A DNA stretch of 64,000 bases from Armigeres subalbatus (taxonomy: Eukaryota > Arthropoda > Insecta > Diptera > Culicidae), in NCBI RefSeq assembly GCF_024139115.2, contig NC_085141.1, positions 66,559,675 through 66,623,674 on the forward strand. The letters run 5' to 3'. The notes beneath the pieces were generated by a model that saw nothing but the letters and a program-made list of their open reading frames with translations, was not told where the DNA came from and ran no database searches. Of the stretch, positions 53,301 to 61,122 are shown in pieces. How positions within the stretch are numbered: position 1 is the first letter of the stretch; each line of letters starts with the position of its first letter. Made by a program: the position numbers and the translations under genes.

Positions 53301-56300
53301 CAAATATATAAATTACTAATTTTTCAGCACAAATTTATATTTACCAAGGCTTTTATATAACTATAGCTTATCTACATTCATATTTGAGGAGATTCACAGT
53401 AATTAGGATCGATAGGATACAGATCTTTGATCGATTTGGAGCTGTATTAGGAACAAGGTCAACTCCAGGATTAAGAATCGCCTAACCTAACCCTTAAATG
53501 CATTTAAAAAATCATCAAAATAGTTTCTGCCTAAATCAGAGATTATTTAAACAACAGTTATGGTTTTAACAGGGTGGCCACTCAATTTCCATTTTCAAAT
53601 TTCCGGTTTTTCCCGGTTTTCCCGGTTCACATATTGAAACTTCCCCATGTGTGGTGCAAGTTTTCAAAATTCCTTAGAGATTTTTTTTTAATTTTCTTCG
53701 GGAAAACCCTCAAAATATCCTCAGGAAATTCTTCGGGATTTTTCAAAAATTTTCCGGAATTTCCTCGACAAATTCTTTGGAATTGTTCGGAAAATTTCCA
53801 TTGGAAATTTTTTGAAACCTCTCCGTTTTTTTAAATTTCCTCAAGGAAATTCTTTTAAACTAAGTCCGGTATTTTTTCGGGATTATTTTGGCTGTTTTTT
53901 GGGAAATTCTTTTGAATTCTAGAGATTTTCCTTCCAAATTTCCTTGGATTTTTTTTTGTTATTCCCTCAGAAAATTATTCTGAATTTCCTAGGCAAATAT
54001 TTCGAAATATCCACGTCCACTTCGCAATTTACTTCGGAAATTCTTCAAATCGTCATAAGGAAACTCTATGCAAACTCTTCGGGAAGCTCTACAGAATTTC
54101 CTTTGGAAATTCTGAAGAACTTTTTCAGGAAGTTGTTCGAAAATTCGTTGCCGAGAGGGCGCTGCCGAGAGTAGTTATTCTCATGATTTTATTATTCCTG
54201 CTAAGACTGGAATCGAAGATCCTTCCCCTTCGTGATTTCTGATAGCATTCTAGAATTCATTTTGTTAAGAAAAACGAGACTATAACAAGTTTCCAATCGA
54301 TGAATTACACCGTGATTATGCTAATGCTAATCATGATGCTAAATCTCCATTTTAAGAATAGTATGCTTGAAATATGTAAGGAAGACAATTCTTTTGAAAT
54401 GGAATTCGTTTAATAGAAAAACTTAATCAACAATGAAAAGTGTTACAAGGATTCTCAAATTCAAAAGGATTTTCTACGACTCATACCAGAATTCCGAAAA
54501 GAGTTTCTTCAATTTTCCAATGACGAATTTCCAAAGTTCTGAAATCTCTGCAACTTTAAAATATTTTTTTTTTCAAAATATATTTTAAAAGGGATTAAAT
54601 TCAAGTTTTGGTATTCAAATACCACCCAACAATTCTTAAACTGTGAAAATACTCCGAAAGCAAGGGGCAACTAACTCTCAACTTTCGACAGTACTTATCC
54701 AAAAATACTAACAAATATTAGCGAAAAACTACGCCGTATCTACGGTAAATTGATCGAAGAGCTCTGGTTGGGAAAGCATGAAACACAACGCTATCCAGTC
54801 GATACAGTCCTCCCAGTTTTAGGCACACATGATTTTAGTCTCCTTTAAATTCTTAAAAAATCACTGAACATCTATTTCTATTACTATTACTTTTTGAGCA
54901 ACCTTTGGAGCCAACGTTTGGGTTTGATGGTATTAGAAACATAAAATGCGGTTTGAAAGTTTTCAAGAACCGTTTTCCGAACTAGCAACCGTTTCATTGT
55001 TTGACGAAAATCGTGGATACTAGGAATATCACGAAATACTATTGCCGGACAATGAGTGATATTATCCCAAAGCTTAGAGATACTTGCCCCTTGTCCGAAA
55101 GCAATGAATGTTGAAAATATATGAAATGAGAACAGACCTCGTCTTCCTGATGGATTTTTTTTAAATTGATTGAACGAAAACAACTGACATAACAAAATAA
55201 TTTTGGAATCGAAATTCTGATAACCGGAAAAAAACCTGTTCTTTTGAGAAGAATAATATTATTGTGGAAATCGTGGAATTAAAAAGTGATTCCTAAGATA
55301 TTTAGGTTCTGAGATGATTTTTGACATGATTTTGAGATTTTGACAAAAATCAAAATTTCATTAATTACTGAAATCCGGTACATTTATAAATACTGAGATA
55401 ACAAAAATCTCAACAACACGCATCCTTATAATAGTTCCTATAAAACACTATTATAGTAAAACTCATTTTGATATCGATTGTACATATCTAAAAAAACTGT
55501 TGCTCCGTAAAGTGTTATACACGCTTGGGCCTACCAAATAAACGAACTTAGAAACAAAACTCATTCAAAATACGCATCAAAATTGGAACCTTTTGACCCA
55601 TAATAGTTTCTAGAAAACAAATTTAAGAAAATACGAGAAATCGGTGTATATCAAGTAAAAAACCTAAGAATAACTCAATGTCAACGAAATTCCCGGTTAT
55701 TTCCCGGTTTTTCCCGGTTCTGTCAAATTCCCGGTTAATTCCCGGTTCTACCGGCTTTCCCGGTTCAGTGGCTACCCTGTTTTAATCGTAAAAAATAGCT
55801 TTAGGCAAATTCAAATATTGTTATCAGATCCCTAGAAGTGCAAGAAACCTGTTCTAAATAAATTTAGCATACTTTTGATATAATTTTTGGTCCTCGCTCG
55901 TCTTGCCCCGAGGGGGTGGCCATATGGCCCCATATGATAAATATAGGTATCATGAATAAACCTTTTTTAAAACCAGTTTATAAGATACTGAAACGTATCT
56001 TTAGTTTCAGGCAAAATTCTACGTATTCATGATTATGGCAACTTGGTCATAATTTTACGTTTCCAGTGAGTTCTACATACATGAATAATCACGAATAAAT
56101 TACGCGATTTTCACATAGAATGTAAATCTAATAAGAAAAGACCCGCGTAATGTTCAGTGTTGGGAAAAACTTTTCAAATCTCATCCACGATTCAAATCAA
56201 GCGCAAGTCAAACCACACCCACTTTCTTTGCTTAAAACAATGGATAATAAATCCATACGTAAAAATCGCGAGTTAGTTCGCGCATGAGACTTCAATGATT

Positions 56301-59300
56301 GATATTTGAGCATGATTCTGGCAACACTGGTGTTGTTTGTACATTTCTCGTGCATTAAATATACTAAAAACTAGAGTGGATTTTTCTTAGAGTGTTTTTT
56401 GCATGAAAATCATATTTTGGCAGTAATTTTGATCCCATAGTCCAATCTGGCTAGTTTTCACAATAGGAAAGGATTCCCCGTCGAATGCAACTTGTTGCAA
56501 GCAAATTGGTTTAAGACGAGTTCTATGAGTGAGTTCTATTTTGCGCACAAACATACACACACAGACAGACATCATCTCAATGCTTCGAGCCGAGTCGATT
56601 GGTATATGGGGCCTATGCTGCCGTCATACGCATAGTTGTCCCATGTTTGCTGGGAATTCCTATATACATGGGACATTTATGCGTAGAACGGCAGTATGGG
56701 CCTCCTACAAAACCGCCTTTAGAGTGAATATATAGTAGAGTGGCGCATCATGGTCATTTTTTCAAATCAAAGGTTTTTCGATACCATTCGGGGTCGGTCC
56801 CAAACAACTGTGCAAAATTTGAGCCAGATTGGTTGCTTCCTCGCTTTCCGCAACGCGTTTGAAGTTTGTATGGAAATTAGTATGGGAAAACGTTCATTTT
56901 TTGCATTTTTGCTTCTAGAGGATTCAGTTCATCTCAAACCAAGTGGCACATTGTGTTAAAGTATAACCCGAAGGATGCCGAAAAACTTTGCTGAAGAAGG
57001 TACGTTGCTAGAATGTCCACAAAACAAGTTATAACCCTTCGAAGATTGCTTGTTCAAACCATATCCCAAAAATCAATTATTCTGTCAGCACTGCCGAACT
57101 ACATGGACCAACAGGGAATCAATTTTTTTTCGATGCGCAAGCGAAACAAGCGACAAAAGAGAACCAACGACAAAGCTTTGTTTTTGTCGGAGATAATAAT
57201 GACAAAGATCCGAATAATTTTGTCAGCAACAAAAAAGAAGACAATTTTGTTGCTAACTTTTCATCCCGTTATTTTGCATTATCTCTACAGCTAAATTCGT
57301 TTTTGCCTTTCTCGTACAACTAAGTTGTACCGAAAGGCTATCATTTCACTCCAAATTCGAACTTTTGATAGAAGTCCCGGAGACCCATAGTGTCATATAC
57401 CATTCGACTCAGCTCGATGAGCTGTACAAATGTCTGTCTGTCCGTGTGTGCGTGTGTGTGTGTGTATGTGTGTGCGTGTGTGTGTGCACAAAATGCCATA
57501 AAAAACATTAGCCAAATTTTCACAAAGAAACTCTTAACCGATTTTCTTGCAACAAGTTGCATCCGATAGAGACTAAAACGCTGTTGATCACTATTGAATT
57601 TCATAATAATTGCAAATTGCAAAAAATAGATAATATTAAAATAGTGATGAGATATAGTGATATAGAACAATAATGTGTTATGAAAAATGCCTTGCATCTA
57701 TGAATATTTTTAAAGTTTATCCACGGCTTGCTCCCATTAAGAGTTTCATCGTACTATAAAGATGCTCGTGTTGCACGCATTTAGGCGTAAGTATGCTCTT
57801 CGTTCAGTTTCATAGTACTATGAAATTGTCCGAAAGTCAAAATACGAACATAGGAAATTCGAGAAACTTTTGGCAGCGCCATCTGTCGTCTACTAGTGTA
57901 AATTTTCTATCATAACATTAGACGGTGTAACTGTTTTGGCTTTCTTGTACATCATCGAGGTGTAAGCGTAAAGGCTACATTTATTACCTTTTTGCGCGAG
58001 GAAGGCGCCATCACCGCTAGGTGGATTAATCTGGGTTTTTTGCTATCATAGTTTCTGCTTTTATGGAAATATTCGAGAATTTAACTATGATTACAAAATT
58101 AGCATCGTATTTTCCGAAATATCAGAGCATGCAAGGCAAATGATTCTTGTCTTATTGTGTTTGGGTTCTGCTAAAGGCTTGTTGCGAGGTGCGTTTGTCA
58201 GTAACAAAATCTGTTGACGAGAAAGGGTATATTGTTAGGCGTTGCTCGAATATTGATTCCCTGTGGACCAATAAATCAACTAAATGTAATTTCGAAATCA
58301 TTGATCTTATAGGGCTGGGGTGCTAATTGGAGTTATTTGGAATCATTCCTCAACGTTTAAATCGGGTCAAGAATGAAGAACGGTTTTGCCCACATGTAAC
58401 GATATACAGTCACTCTCAAAATTGAGCGTACAGCATGGATTAGATGAATATATTCGAAAATTTCAAAGGAAATTTAATTGTTGGCTCGATTGTTTTTAAT
58501 GCATTTCAATATTCATCATTTCCTTCAATGTATGCGTACATAAAATGGTTGAAATTTTTTCTCTAAAGTTCATTTATTTGAAAATGATCTCAAAATACAC
58601 CTATTAGATGAGACAAAATTGAGCGTACAGCGATTTTTTTCTGTAAAATTTCTTATTATAAACACAATTAATGTTTTTTAATATTGATTTTTCATGATTA
58701 TATATTTATAATAATAAACATCCGCTACTTAAACATTCAATGTTTTGAAATTAAACCATGTTTTGGTCAAAATGGCGAACAAGTGAGAGGTAAGAACATT
58801 GCTATTTAACTATTCAATGCTGCTAGGGAAAATAGATGCTTTAAGATATGGATTTCACCGGCATCGTATCTTATATATGATAGATAATCGAAATCGAGCG
58901 AGACATACGATAAATTTGGGAAAATTCAGTCGGTAAATGATGAAAACAGATGTAATCATACAGAGAAAACGACAAATGTTAGGAATGACATAATTCAAAT
59001 TTAGTATGTCTTTAACTGAAATTTGTTTTAAAGCTTGTTTTTTGTCTCAGGTTTTTCATTAAGAGTAATATTATTGAATCCAATCATTAACAGTCAAATT
59101 CTAAAAGTACAAGGTGCATGTTAAGGTACCGAACATAAAAACAGCTTTTCAACCCCGTAGAGCAATTCTGATTGAATATTGAAAAGATAGCTTTAAATCG
59201 TAATTTCATAATTAAATTTGGATTAAACTCCACGATCTGTTACCATCAGGGATACAGTTGGATGATTTCCATGTGGAGAGAAAAAATGAACTTTTTTAAA

Positions 59301-60965
59301 AGTTCGACAGCTTATTTAATGATACCTTGATGAATTTAAATGATTCAACCAAATTTGTTCCTACGGTGACTGAGTCTCCAAATATAAAATGACATCTTAT
59401 AATGTATCCGTGTTCTGCTCTTTTATTAATATTATTATTAATGAGTGTCCTGAGCTTATAAGCTACCTATACATTGACCTTTAAATAAAGTTATACTTAA
59501 TTTGAAATATGCCATTCCCAACATTTGTCGTTTTCGCTGTATGTTTACATCTGTTTTCATCATTTACCGACTGAATTTTCCCAAATTTATCGTATGTCTC
59601 TGCCTCGATTTTAATAATCTATCATATATAAGACACGATGCCGGAGAAATCCATATCTTAAAGCATCTATTTTGCCCAGCAGCATTGAATTGTTAAATAG
59701 CATTGTTAATACATCCTACTTGTTCGCCATTTTGATTAAAACATGGTTTTATTTCTAAACATTGAATGTTTAAGTAGCGGATGTTTATTATTATAAATAT
59801 AATCATGAAAAAACAATATTAAAATACATTAATCGTGTTTATAATAAGAAATTTTATAGAAAAAAAATCGCTGTACGCTCAATTTTGTAACATCTAATAG
59901 GCGTATTTTGAGATCATTTTCCAATAAATGAACTTTAGAGAAAAAATTTCAACCATTTTATGTACGCATACATTGAAGGAAGGGATGAATATTGAAATGC
60001 ATTAAAAACATCCGAGCCAACAATTAATTTTCCTTTTGAATTTTCGAATATATTCATCTAATCCATGGTGTACGCTCAATTTTGAGAGTGACTGTATAGC
60101 CTGGTAGTGTTGGTAGAAACATTGATTTCTTCCATATGGTTCAAATAATTAATCTTCGAAGCGTAATAACATTTTTTGTGGACGTTACAGCACCGTACCT
60201 TCTTATATTTCATACTATATGCCAACGAAACAAGTCATGTGATTGACGATAAATTGAAGCCGCTTAGAGAAAAAATGTAGAAAAGTACGATTTTCTATAC
60301 TAATATCCATTTAAATTTAAAACGCGATGCGGAAAGCGAGGACGCAATCAATTGGGGGCCGTACACATATTACGTAAGCACTTATGGGGGGAGGGGGGTC
60401 GGTCAATGTCTTACGCTCCATATAAATAAAAATTCATTTGTATGAAAAAAATCTTACATAGGGGGAGGGGGGGTCGAAAAACCCAGAAAAATTGCTTACG
60501 TAATAAGTGTACGACCCCTGAGCCCATATTTTGCAAAGTTGATTGGGGTCCCAAAACGATTCAGAAAAACCTTGATCTCACTTGCTTGGATAAAGTTTGC
60601 GTTTTTCCACACAACTGCGCCCCACTCTAATATATAGCCTTTTCGTTACATCTTGGTATACAAAAAAAGGGACAAACATATCAATTTCGTGTGAATTAGG
60701 TGAAGATTATCAATTGTTACTGATTTTGGAAAAAATCTACGTGTTTTATGAGGAAACGATGAGCAAATTTTTAGTGTGCTTATGTCAAAATAAATATGAA
60801 TAAACATAACATTTTTTTTATTCCGCAGGATTTACGTCGCTTTATAAAAATCCGATCGAACTGGCCATTAACTACCCGTTTTTGTTTTGTATTCTGGATA
60901 ATGAACTGGATTTAGCCCTTATTACCGGTCGGATACTTAATCCGCTAAACTCAAGAATTCATTGA
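40910..60965 (+). CDS. Secreted serpin-fold protein with a large Ser/Thr/Glu-rich insert, 4 exons
   Basis: Exons 40910-41388, 50553-51543, 51600-51735 and 60829-60965 join in frame to 580 aa; introns are 9164, 56 and 9093 bp, all GT-AG. Residues 1-23 look like a signal peptide, so it is secreted. Serpin landmarks: NNIAFSPCALASILVALYEGA early on; HNFYLSETETIKVPY, LELELDSDDYKLIIILPD, VPKFTLKGNIILTSDLQN joined to MGINDIFEPTRADF in the second half; and the C-terminal INYPFLFCILDNE...GRILNP. Between the halves lies a Thr/Ser/Glu-rich stretch (about 183-298) and a basic stretch (299-332) with RSRR followed by S, a possible furin site. The hinge of the reactive loop reads INIRTQSLQQLK instead of a Glu/Gly/Ala-rich hinge, so protease inhibition is unlikely. 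Usual serpins are about 400 aa. The ATG at 40910 is chosen; in-frame TTG codons upstream are not used. Specific ortholog not recognised. Confidence 0.85.
41400..41475 (-). mobile_element. Feilai-like SINE 3' fragment, reverse
   Basis: CTTCTTCTTCTTCTTC then GGCTCTACATTCCAACTGGAAC and TTGGCCTGCTTTTCAACTTA are the reverse complement of the SINE 3' end seen at 3880-3930. It lies just after exon 1. Confidence 0.65.
41478..41726 (+). pseudogene. LINE coding fragment between two reversed SINE pieces
   Basis: One frame reads SSPIHLHIDGSIVSDPPEV, INAIRKYFATLS and SKHHPGAF, which resembles the linker between endonuclease and reverse transcriptase of insect LINEs (HLxIDG, DPxxVxNAxxxYFA). No start, no stop context, no splice sites used. 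It is a dead fragment in serpin intron 1. Confidence 0.45.
41728..41880 (-). mobile_element. Feilai-like SINE fragment, reverse
   Basis: GGCTCTACATTTCAACTGGAAC, TTGGCCTGCTTTTTAA and ATTAGCATTTCCTCAGTTAT are the reverse complement of the Feilai 3' region (compare 3840-3930). It ends in CATTGCATGAGTATGTATC. Confidence 0.65.
42117..42752. mobile_element. 636-bp insertion with TAA duplication and a near-perfect hairpin
   Basis: Inserted in a SINE: TAA at 42114-42116 and 42753-42755 flank ends GGGGCCCCAT and (reverse complement of the right end) GGGGCCCTAT. A 3-bp TAA duplication fits PIF/Harbinger-type MITEs. The left third (42125-42325) is a hairpin with arms of about 95 bp, ATACACGCTCCGACGTG...GTACAACTTGCCCACAG, mirrored around 42226. 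The right part (42330-42750) is unassigned. The hairpin may itself be a nested element. Confidence 0.65.
42898..42972 (-). ncRNA. tRNA-like SINE head (Ile-UAU-like), copy 2
   Basis: Perfect 7-bp acceptor stem GACGAGC/GCTCGTC, anticodon loop CTTATAA with stem TCTGC/GCAGG, T-arm region AGTTCAATTCC. Being part of a repeat, it is a pseudo-tRNA promoter rather than a translation tRNA. Confidence 0.55.
42973..43190. repeat. Tandem repeat, about 62-bp unit, 3.5 copies
   Basis: ATCACAAGTCGAAACCGATG starts near 42973 and 43034, with diverged starts near 43097 and 43159. Each unit includes CCGACGCTCTTCCAGAGC, itself a small palindrome (GCTCTTCCAGAGC). Period about 62 bp. Confidence 0.75.
43463..43682 (-). 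mobile_element. Palindromic retroelement-like repeat with 11-bp target duplication
   Basis: Tail at the left (TAAGAAAATTATTTTGAGC, TAGTGGAATGTCTTC), then arm TTGTCATAAGACGAGTTAG...GATACGTATTTCGACC and its mirror ending CGTCTTATGACAAG. Flanked by TAGTTATACTA on both sides. The centre is short, so the hairpin is nearly perfect. Confidence 0.8.
43740..44256 (+). pseudogene. LINE coding/3' fragment, interrupted by the hAT-like element
   Basis: Weak LINE-like reading (about 43795-44070: YPITAVICFLKDGLFR, SLGLSQGCKSPPS). The sequence resumes at 46461 after the hAT-like insertion and seems to end at 47010 in an A-rich tail. Degenerate and not functional. LINE identity is inferred from layout rather than from catalytic motifs. 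Confidence 0.35.
44412..44745 (-). pseudogene. RTE-like LINE 3' fragment inside the hAT-like element
   Basis: Read on minus it has GGCGAATGAACCACGAGTTG (RRMNHELHQLLEEPS), a segment corresponding to the VTDDLRNLRRLRG motif, and GCAGCCATGGATTGAGC near the 3' end. It is the continuation of the same family seen at 972-1611 and 5343-5430. Broken by stops. Confidence 0.65.
44820..46390. repeat. Satellite-like array, about 26-bp unit (AGGCTCGGAAGCCTCCTTTCAAG), 1.6 kb
   Basis: A unit of roughly 24-28 bp is repeated some 60 times with substitutions and small indels. Open frames of 60-92 codons on both strands are by-products, because the unit rarely makes stops. The whole array is inside a hAT-like element. 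Confidence 0.85.
46461..47010 (+). mobile_element. 3' part of the interrupted LINE fragment
   Basis: It continues after the hAT-like insertion, carries the MITE 46514-46813, then GGTCCCACGGTTGGACCTGAGG and CCCTGGCCTTGGTCC, and ends AATAAAGAAATAAAAAAATAA, a plausible LINE 3' tail. Confidence 0.4.
46514..46813. mobile_element. MITE with TGTCGTTTTCGTTTTTG ends and TAA duplication, 300 bp
   Basis: Left end TGTCGTTTTCGTTTTTGTGG and right end GCAAAAACGAAAACGACA are inverted. TAA lies on both sides (46511-46513, 46814-46816). Inner inverted GTGTAGC/GCTACAC blocks. Fits a PIF/Harbinger-like MITE. Non-coding. Confidence 0.75.
47015..47255 (+). pseudogene. LINE reverse-transcriptase fragment (Jockey-like)
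   Basis: The start encodes a decayed catalytic box (CTTGACTACGCTGACGACATC, LDYADDI in one frame). After a shift it reads NRKLIKVLGVSIERRLIF and LPHFRAVKTGC, typical of the region after the catalytic box in Jockey-like LINEs. Dead fragment. Confidence 0.6.
47290..47610 (-). mobile_element. GCCTTTCTCGTA repeat family, reversed fragments
   Basis: CAATCCACCTAGCAGTGATCATGCCTTTCTCG (47292-47323) is the reverse of the 3' end seen at 58000-58040. 47500-47600 carries, in reverse, the CAACAAGTTGCATTCGACGG and GACTATGGGATC words of the 167-bp unit. Confidence 0.45.
47756..47828 (-). ncRNA. tRNA-like gene, array copy 1
   Basis: 73 nt on minus. Acceptor halves GGTCTTG and CAAGACA pair at 6 of 7 positions. 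D arm GTGT...TCAC with A14 and GG in the loop. Anticodon stem CCTAT/GTAGG with loop CTAGAGA. T arm GAGGG/CCCTC with loop TTCGAGT (exact B box GGTTCGAGTCC). A Pol III terminator TTTTT lies about 9 nt past the 3' end. Confidence 0.6.
48318..48390 (-). ncRNA. tRNA-like gene, array copy 2
   Basis: Identical in structure and sequence to copy 1, on minus, followed by the same T-run terminator. Confidence 0.6.
48973..49045 (+). ncRNA. tRNA-like gene, array copy 3 (damaged B box)
   Basis: Same 73-nt fold on plus, but the T arm reads GAGGGTCTGAGTCCCTC. This breaks the TTCGA loop, so Pol III promotion should be weaker. Confidence 0.55.
49537..49609 (+). ncRNA. tRNA-like gene, array copy 4
   Basis: Intact 73-nt fold on plus, perfect T stem and B box, T-run terminator downstream. 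The anticodon place of the 7-nt loop reads AGA, but the short variable loop does not fit a normal tRNA-Ser. Confidence 0.6.
50101..50173 (+). ncRNA. tRNA-like gene, array copy 5
   Basis: Same as copy 4, exactly 564 bp downstream, with the CTTTTTC terminator following. Confidence 0.6.
50371..50465 (+). mobile_element. Feilai-like SINE, internal fragment
   Basis: CTCGACTTCCCTGGGCATAAAA, CTATCATCTCATAACACACG and TGTCCCAGTGC match the body of the copy at 15900-16050. Confidence 0.5.
50553..51543 (+). CDS. Serpin-like protein, exon 2
   Basis: Completes codon 160 (Arg) and encodes residues 161-490: PEYESILKFYGYDLEN, then the Thr/Ser/Glu-rich insert, the basic stretch with RSRR, and the central serpin strands to TSDLQN. 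Acceptor TTTATTACAG, donor GTGAGT, phase 0 at the end. Confidence 0.88.
51600..51735 (+). CDS. Serpin-like protein, exon 3
   Basis: Residues 491-535 (MGINDIFEPTRADF, PLIYAKHIEQS and the unusual hinge). It follows a 56-bp intron and ends in phase 1 before the donor GTAATT. The next exon is 9.1 kb away and restores the frame. Confidence 0.82.
51838..52090 (+). mobile_element. Tc1/mariner-like element, 5' terminal fragment
   Basis: TA followed by CAGTGCCGGACAAAACTATA and AGGCCAGAG is the typical start of a Tc1-like inverted repeat. The matching right end is not seen, so the copy is truncated. The frames across it are not transposase. Confidence 0.5.
52350..52655 (+). mobile_element. Palindromic retroelement-like repeat, longest copy, with 12-bp target duplication
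   Basis: From ACTTGTCATAAGACGAG the left arm (about 125 bp) reaches the centre, where TCAAGTACAAGACACTG is duplicated. The mirror arm ends CGTCTTATGACAAGT and is followed by the one-sided tail GAAGACATTCCAC, TAAAAAGCTC, AAAATAATTTTC. The flanks ATTAAAAACTTC match on both sides. The two 66-codon frames on opposite strands are mirror images. Confidence 0.85.
52745..53062 (+). mobile_element. Feilai-like SINE, near full length
   Basis: Starts at CCTTAGCCGTGCGGTAAG (A box), B box GCTTCGATTCCCGATC, body GACTTCCCTGGTC and CATCGTGTTAGCCTCATG, 3' part CTGCGAGGCGG, and an end in AAGAAGAAGAAGG. It is the best-preserved Feilai copy here (about 318 bp). Confidence 0.82.
53070..53560. other. AT-rich intronic sequence, nothing recognised
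   Basis: Part of serpin intron 3. No gene or repeat boundary is seen. Confidence 0.3.
53571..55778. mobile_element. hAT-like element with AGGGTGGCCACT ends, 2.2 kb
   Basis: Left AGGGTGGCCACT and right AGTGGCTACCCT are inverted. Flanks GTTTTAAC and GTTTTAAT form a near-perfect 8-bp duplication. Inside each end lie repeated CCCGGTTTT words in inverted orientation; the interior has degenerate GGAAATT blocks (53690-54140). A minus-strand frame of 102 codons (55195-54887, FRDIPSIHDFRQTMKRLL) might be a transposon remnant, but no domain is recognised. Confidence 0.7.
55790..56375. other. AT-rich intronic sequence, nothing recognised
   Basis: No gene, RNA or repeat boundary was seen. Confidence 0.3.
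56395..56580 (-). mobile_element. GCCTTTCTCGTA repeat family, reversed fragment
   Basis: In reverse it carries CAACAAGTTGCATTCGACGG, CTATGGGATCAAAATTAC and an adjoining GT/CA-rich piece, the same units as in the 167-bp array at 36913. Confidence 0.5.
56614..56697. mobile_element. 84-bp palindromic mini-element, copy 2
   Basis: Inverted ends TATGCTGCCGT...ACGGCAGTAT; the centre contains GTCCCATGTTTGCTGGGAA and ACATGGGACA, as in copy 1 at 21241-21322 but in the opposite orientation. Confidence 0.65.
56730..57065 (+). repeat. Interspersed repeat, copy 1 of an inverted pair
   Basis: GTAGAGTGGCGCATCATGG, CCTCGCTTTCCGCAACGCG and AAACGTTCATTTTTTGCA blocks match, in reverse, 60130-60350 plus 60520-60640. 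The two copies flank the long foldback element at 58407-60094. Class unknown. Confidence 0.5.
57300..58040 (+). mobile_element. GCCTTTCTCGTA repeat family, copy 3
   Basis: 5' hairpin GCCTTTCTCGTACAACTAAGTTGTACC, then CCGGAGACCCATAGTG, a GT microsatellite at about 57440-57490, CAACAAGTTGCATCCGA, and the 3' end GGCGCCATCACCGCTAGGTGG. A second hairpin start (GGCTTTCTTGTACATC) near 57945 suggests a second, shorter copy. The perfect palindrome TTTCATAGTACTATGAAA is at about 57809-57826. Confidence 0.5.
58407..60094. mobile_element. Tc1/mariner-like foldback element, 1.69 kb, with inverted arms of about 590 bp
   Basis: Ends CAGTCACTCTCAAAATTGAG and their exact inverse, flanked by TA on both sides (58405-58406, 60095-60096). 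The left arm runs to about 58990 and the right arm starts at about 59505. They match nearly throughout (for example AAGTAGCGGATGTTTATT, TATGTACGCATACATTGAAGG, GCCAACAATTAA). The 515-bp centre is unique and has no transposase frame. Lies in serpin intron 3. Confidence 0.85.
60100..60640 (-). repeat. Interspersed repeat, copy 2 (reverse), split by a MITE
   Basis: Reverse of 56730-57065: CGCGATGCGGAAAGCGAGG, GGGGTCCCAAAACGATTC and GCGCCCCACTCTA. Interrupted at 60351-60519. Confidence 0.5.
60351..60519. mobile_element. MITE with GGGGCCGTACACATATTACG ends, about 169 bp
   Basis: Left GGGGCCGTACACATATTACGTAAGC-type end and right GCTTACGTAATAAGTGTACGACCCC-type end are inverted. Two G-rich blocks (GGGGGGAGGGGGGTC) lie in the interior. 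It is inserted in the repeat that is uninterrupted at 56730-57065. Confidence 0.7.
60829..60965 (+). CDS. Serpin-like protein, exon 4 and stop
   Basis: Completes codon 536 (Arg) and reads RFTSLYKNPIELAINYPFLF, then CILDNELDLALITGRILNP and TGA at 60963-60965. This is the canonical serpin C-terminus (strands s1C-s5B, PFLF...GR..NP). Acceptor TTCCGCAG after a T-run. The phase fit to exon 3 (phase 1) supports direct joining across 9.1 kb. Confidence 0.85.
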
Positions 60966-60990
60966 TATTGATGTATAATATATAAGTTAT

Positions 60991-60996
60991 AATAAA
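60991..60996 (+). terminator. Polyadenylation signal AATAAA of the serpin-like gene
   Basis: AATAAA lies 26 bp after the stop codon, so the 3' UTR is very short. It sits before the stop codon of the opposing gene (61033). Confidence 0.65.
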
Positions 60997-61032
60997 AGTT
61001 GATAAAAAAATCGAAAAATCGAAACATACCTT

Positions 61033-61122
61033 TCACTGGCGCTGAACCAGAATACCCATCTCGAAAATACGCTTTCGAATTTCTGGACATCTACAGAAGC
61101 CGATATTGGAACCATCGCAATA
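61033..61122 (-). CDS. Unrecognised 211-aa protein, exon 3 and stop
   Basis: Encodes YCDGSNIGFCRCPEIRK... to VQRQ and TGA (61035-61033); acceptor ATATTTCAG. Confidence 0.65.
   Translation of the reverse strand, partial: YCDGSNIGFCRCPEIRKRIFEMGILVQRQ

Noticed and set aside
54887..55195. 102-codon minus-strand frame as a host gene
   Set aside because: It lies inside the hAT-like element in an intron; no domain recognised, at most a transposon remnant.
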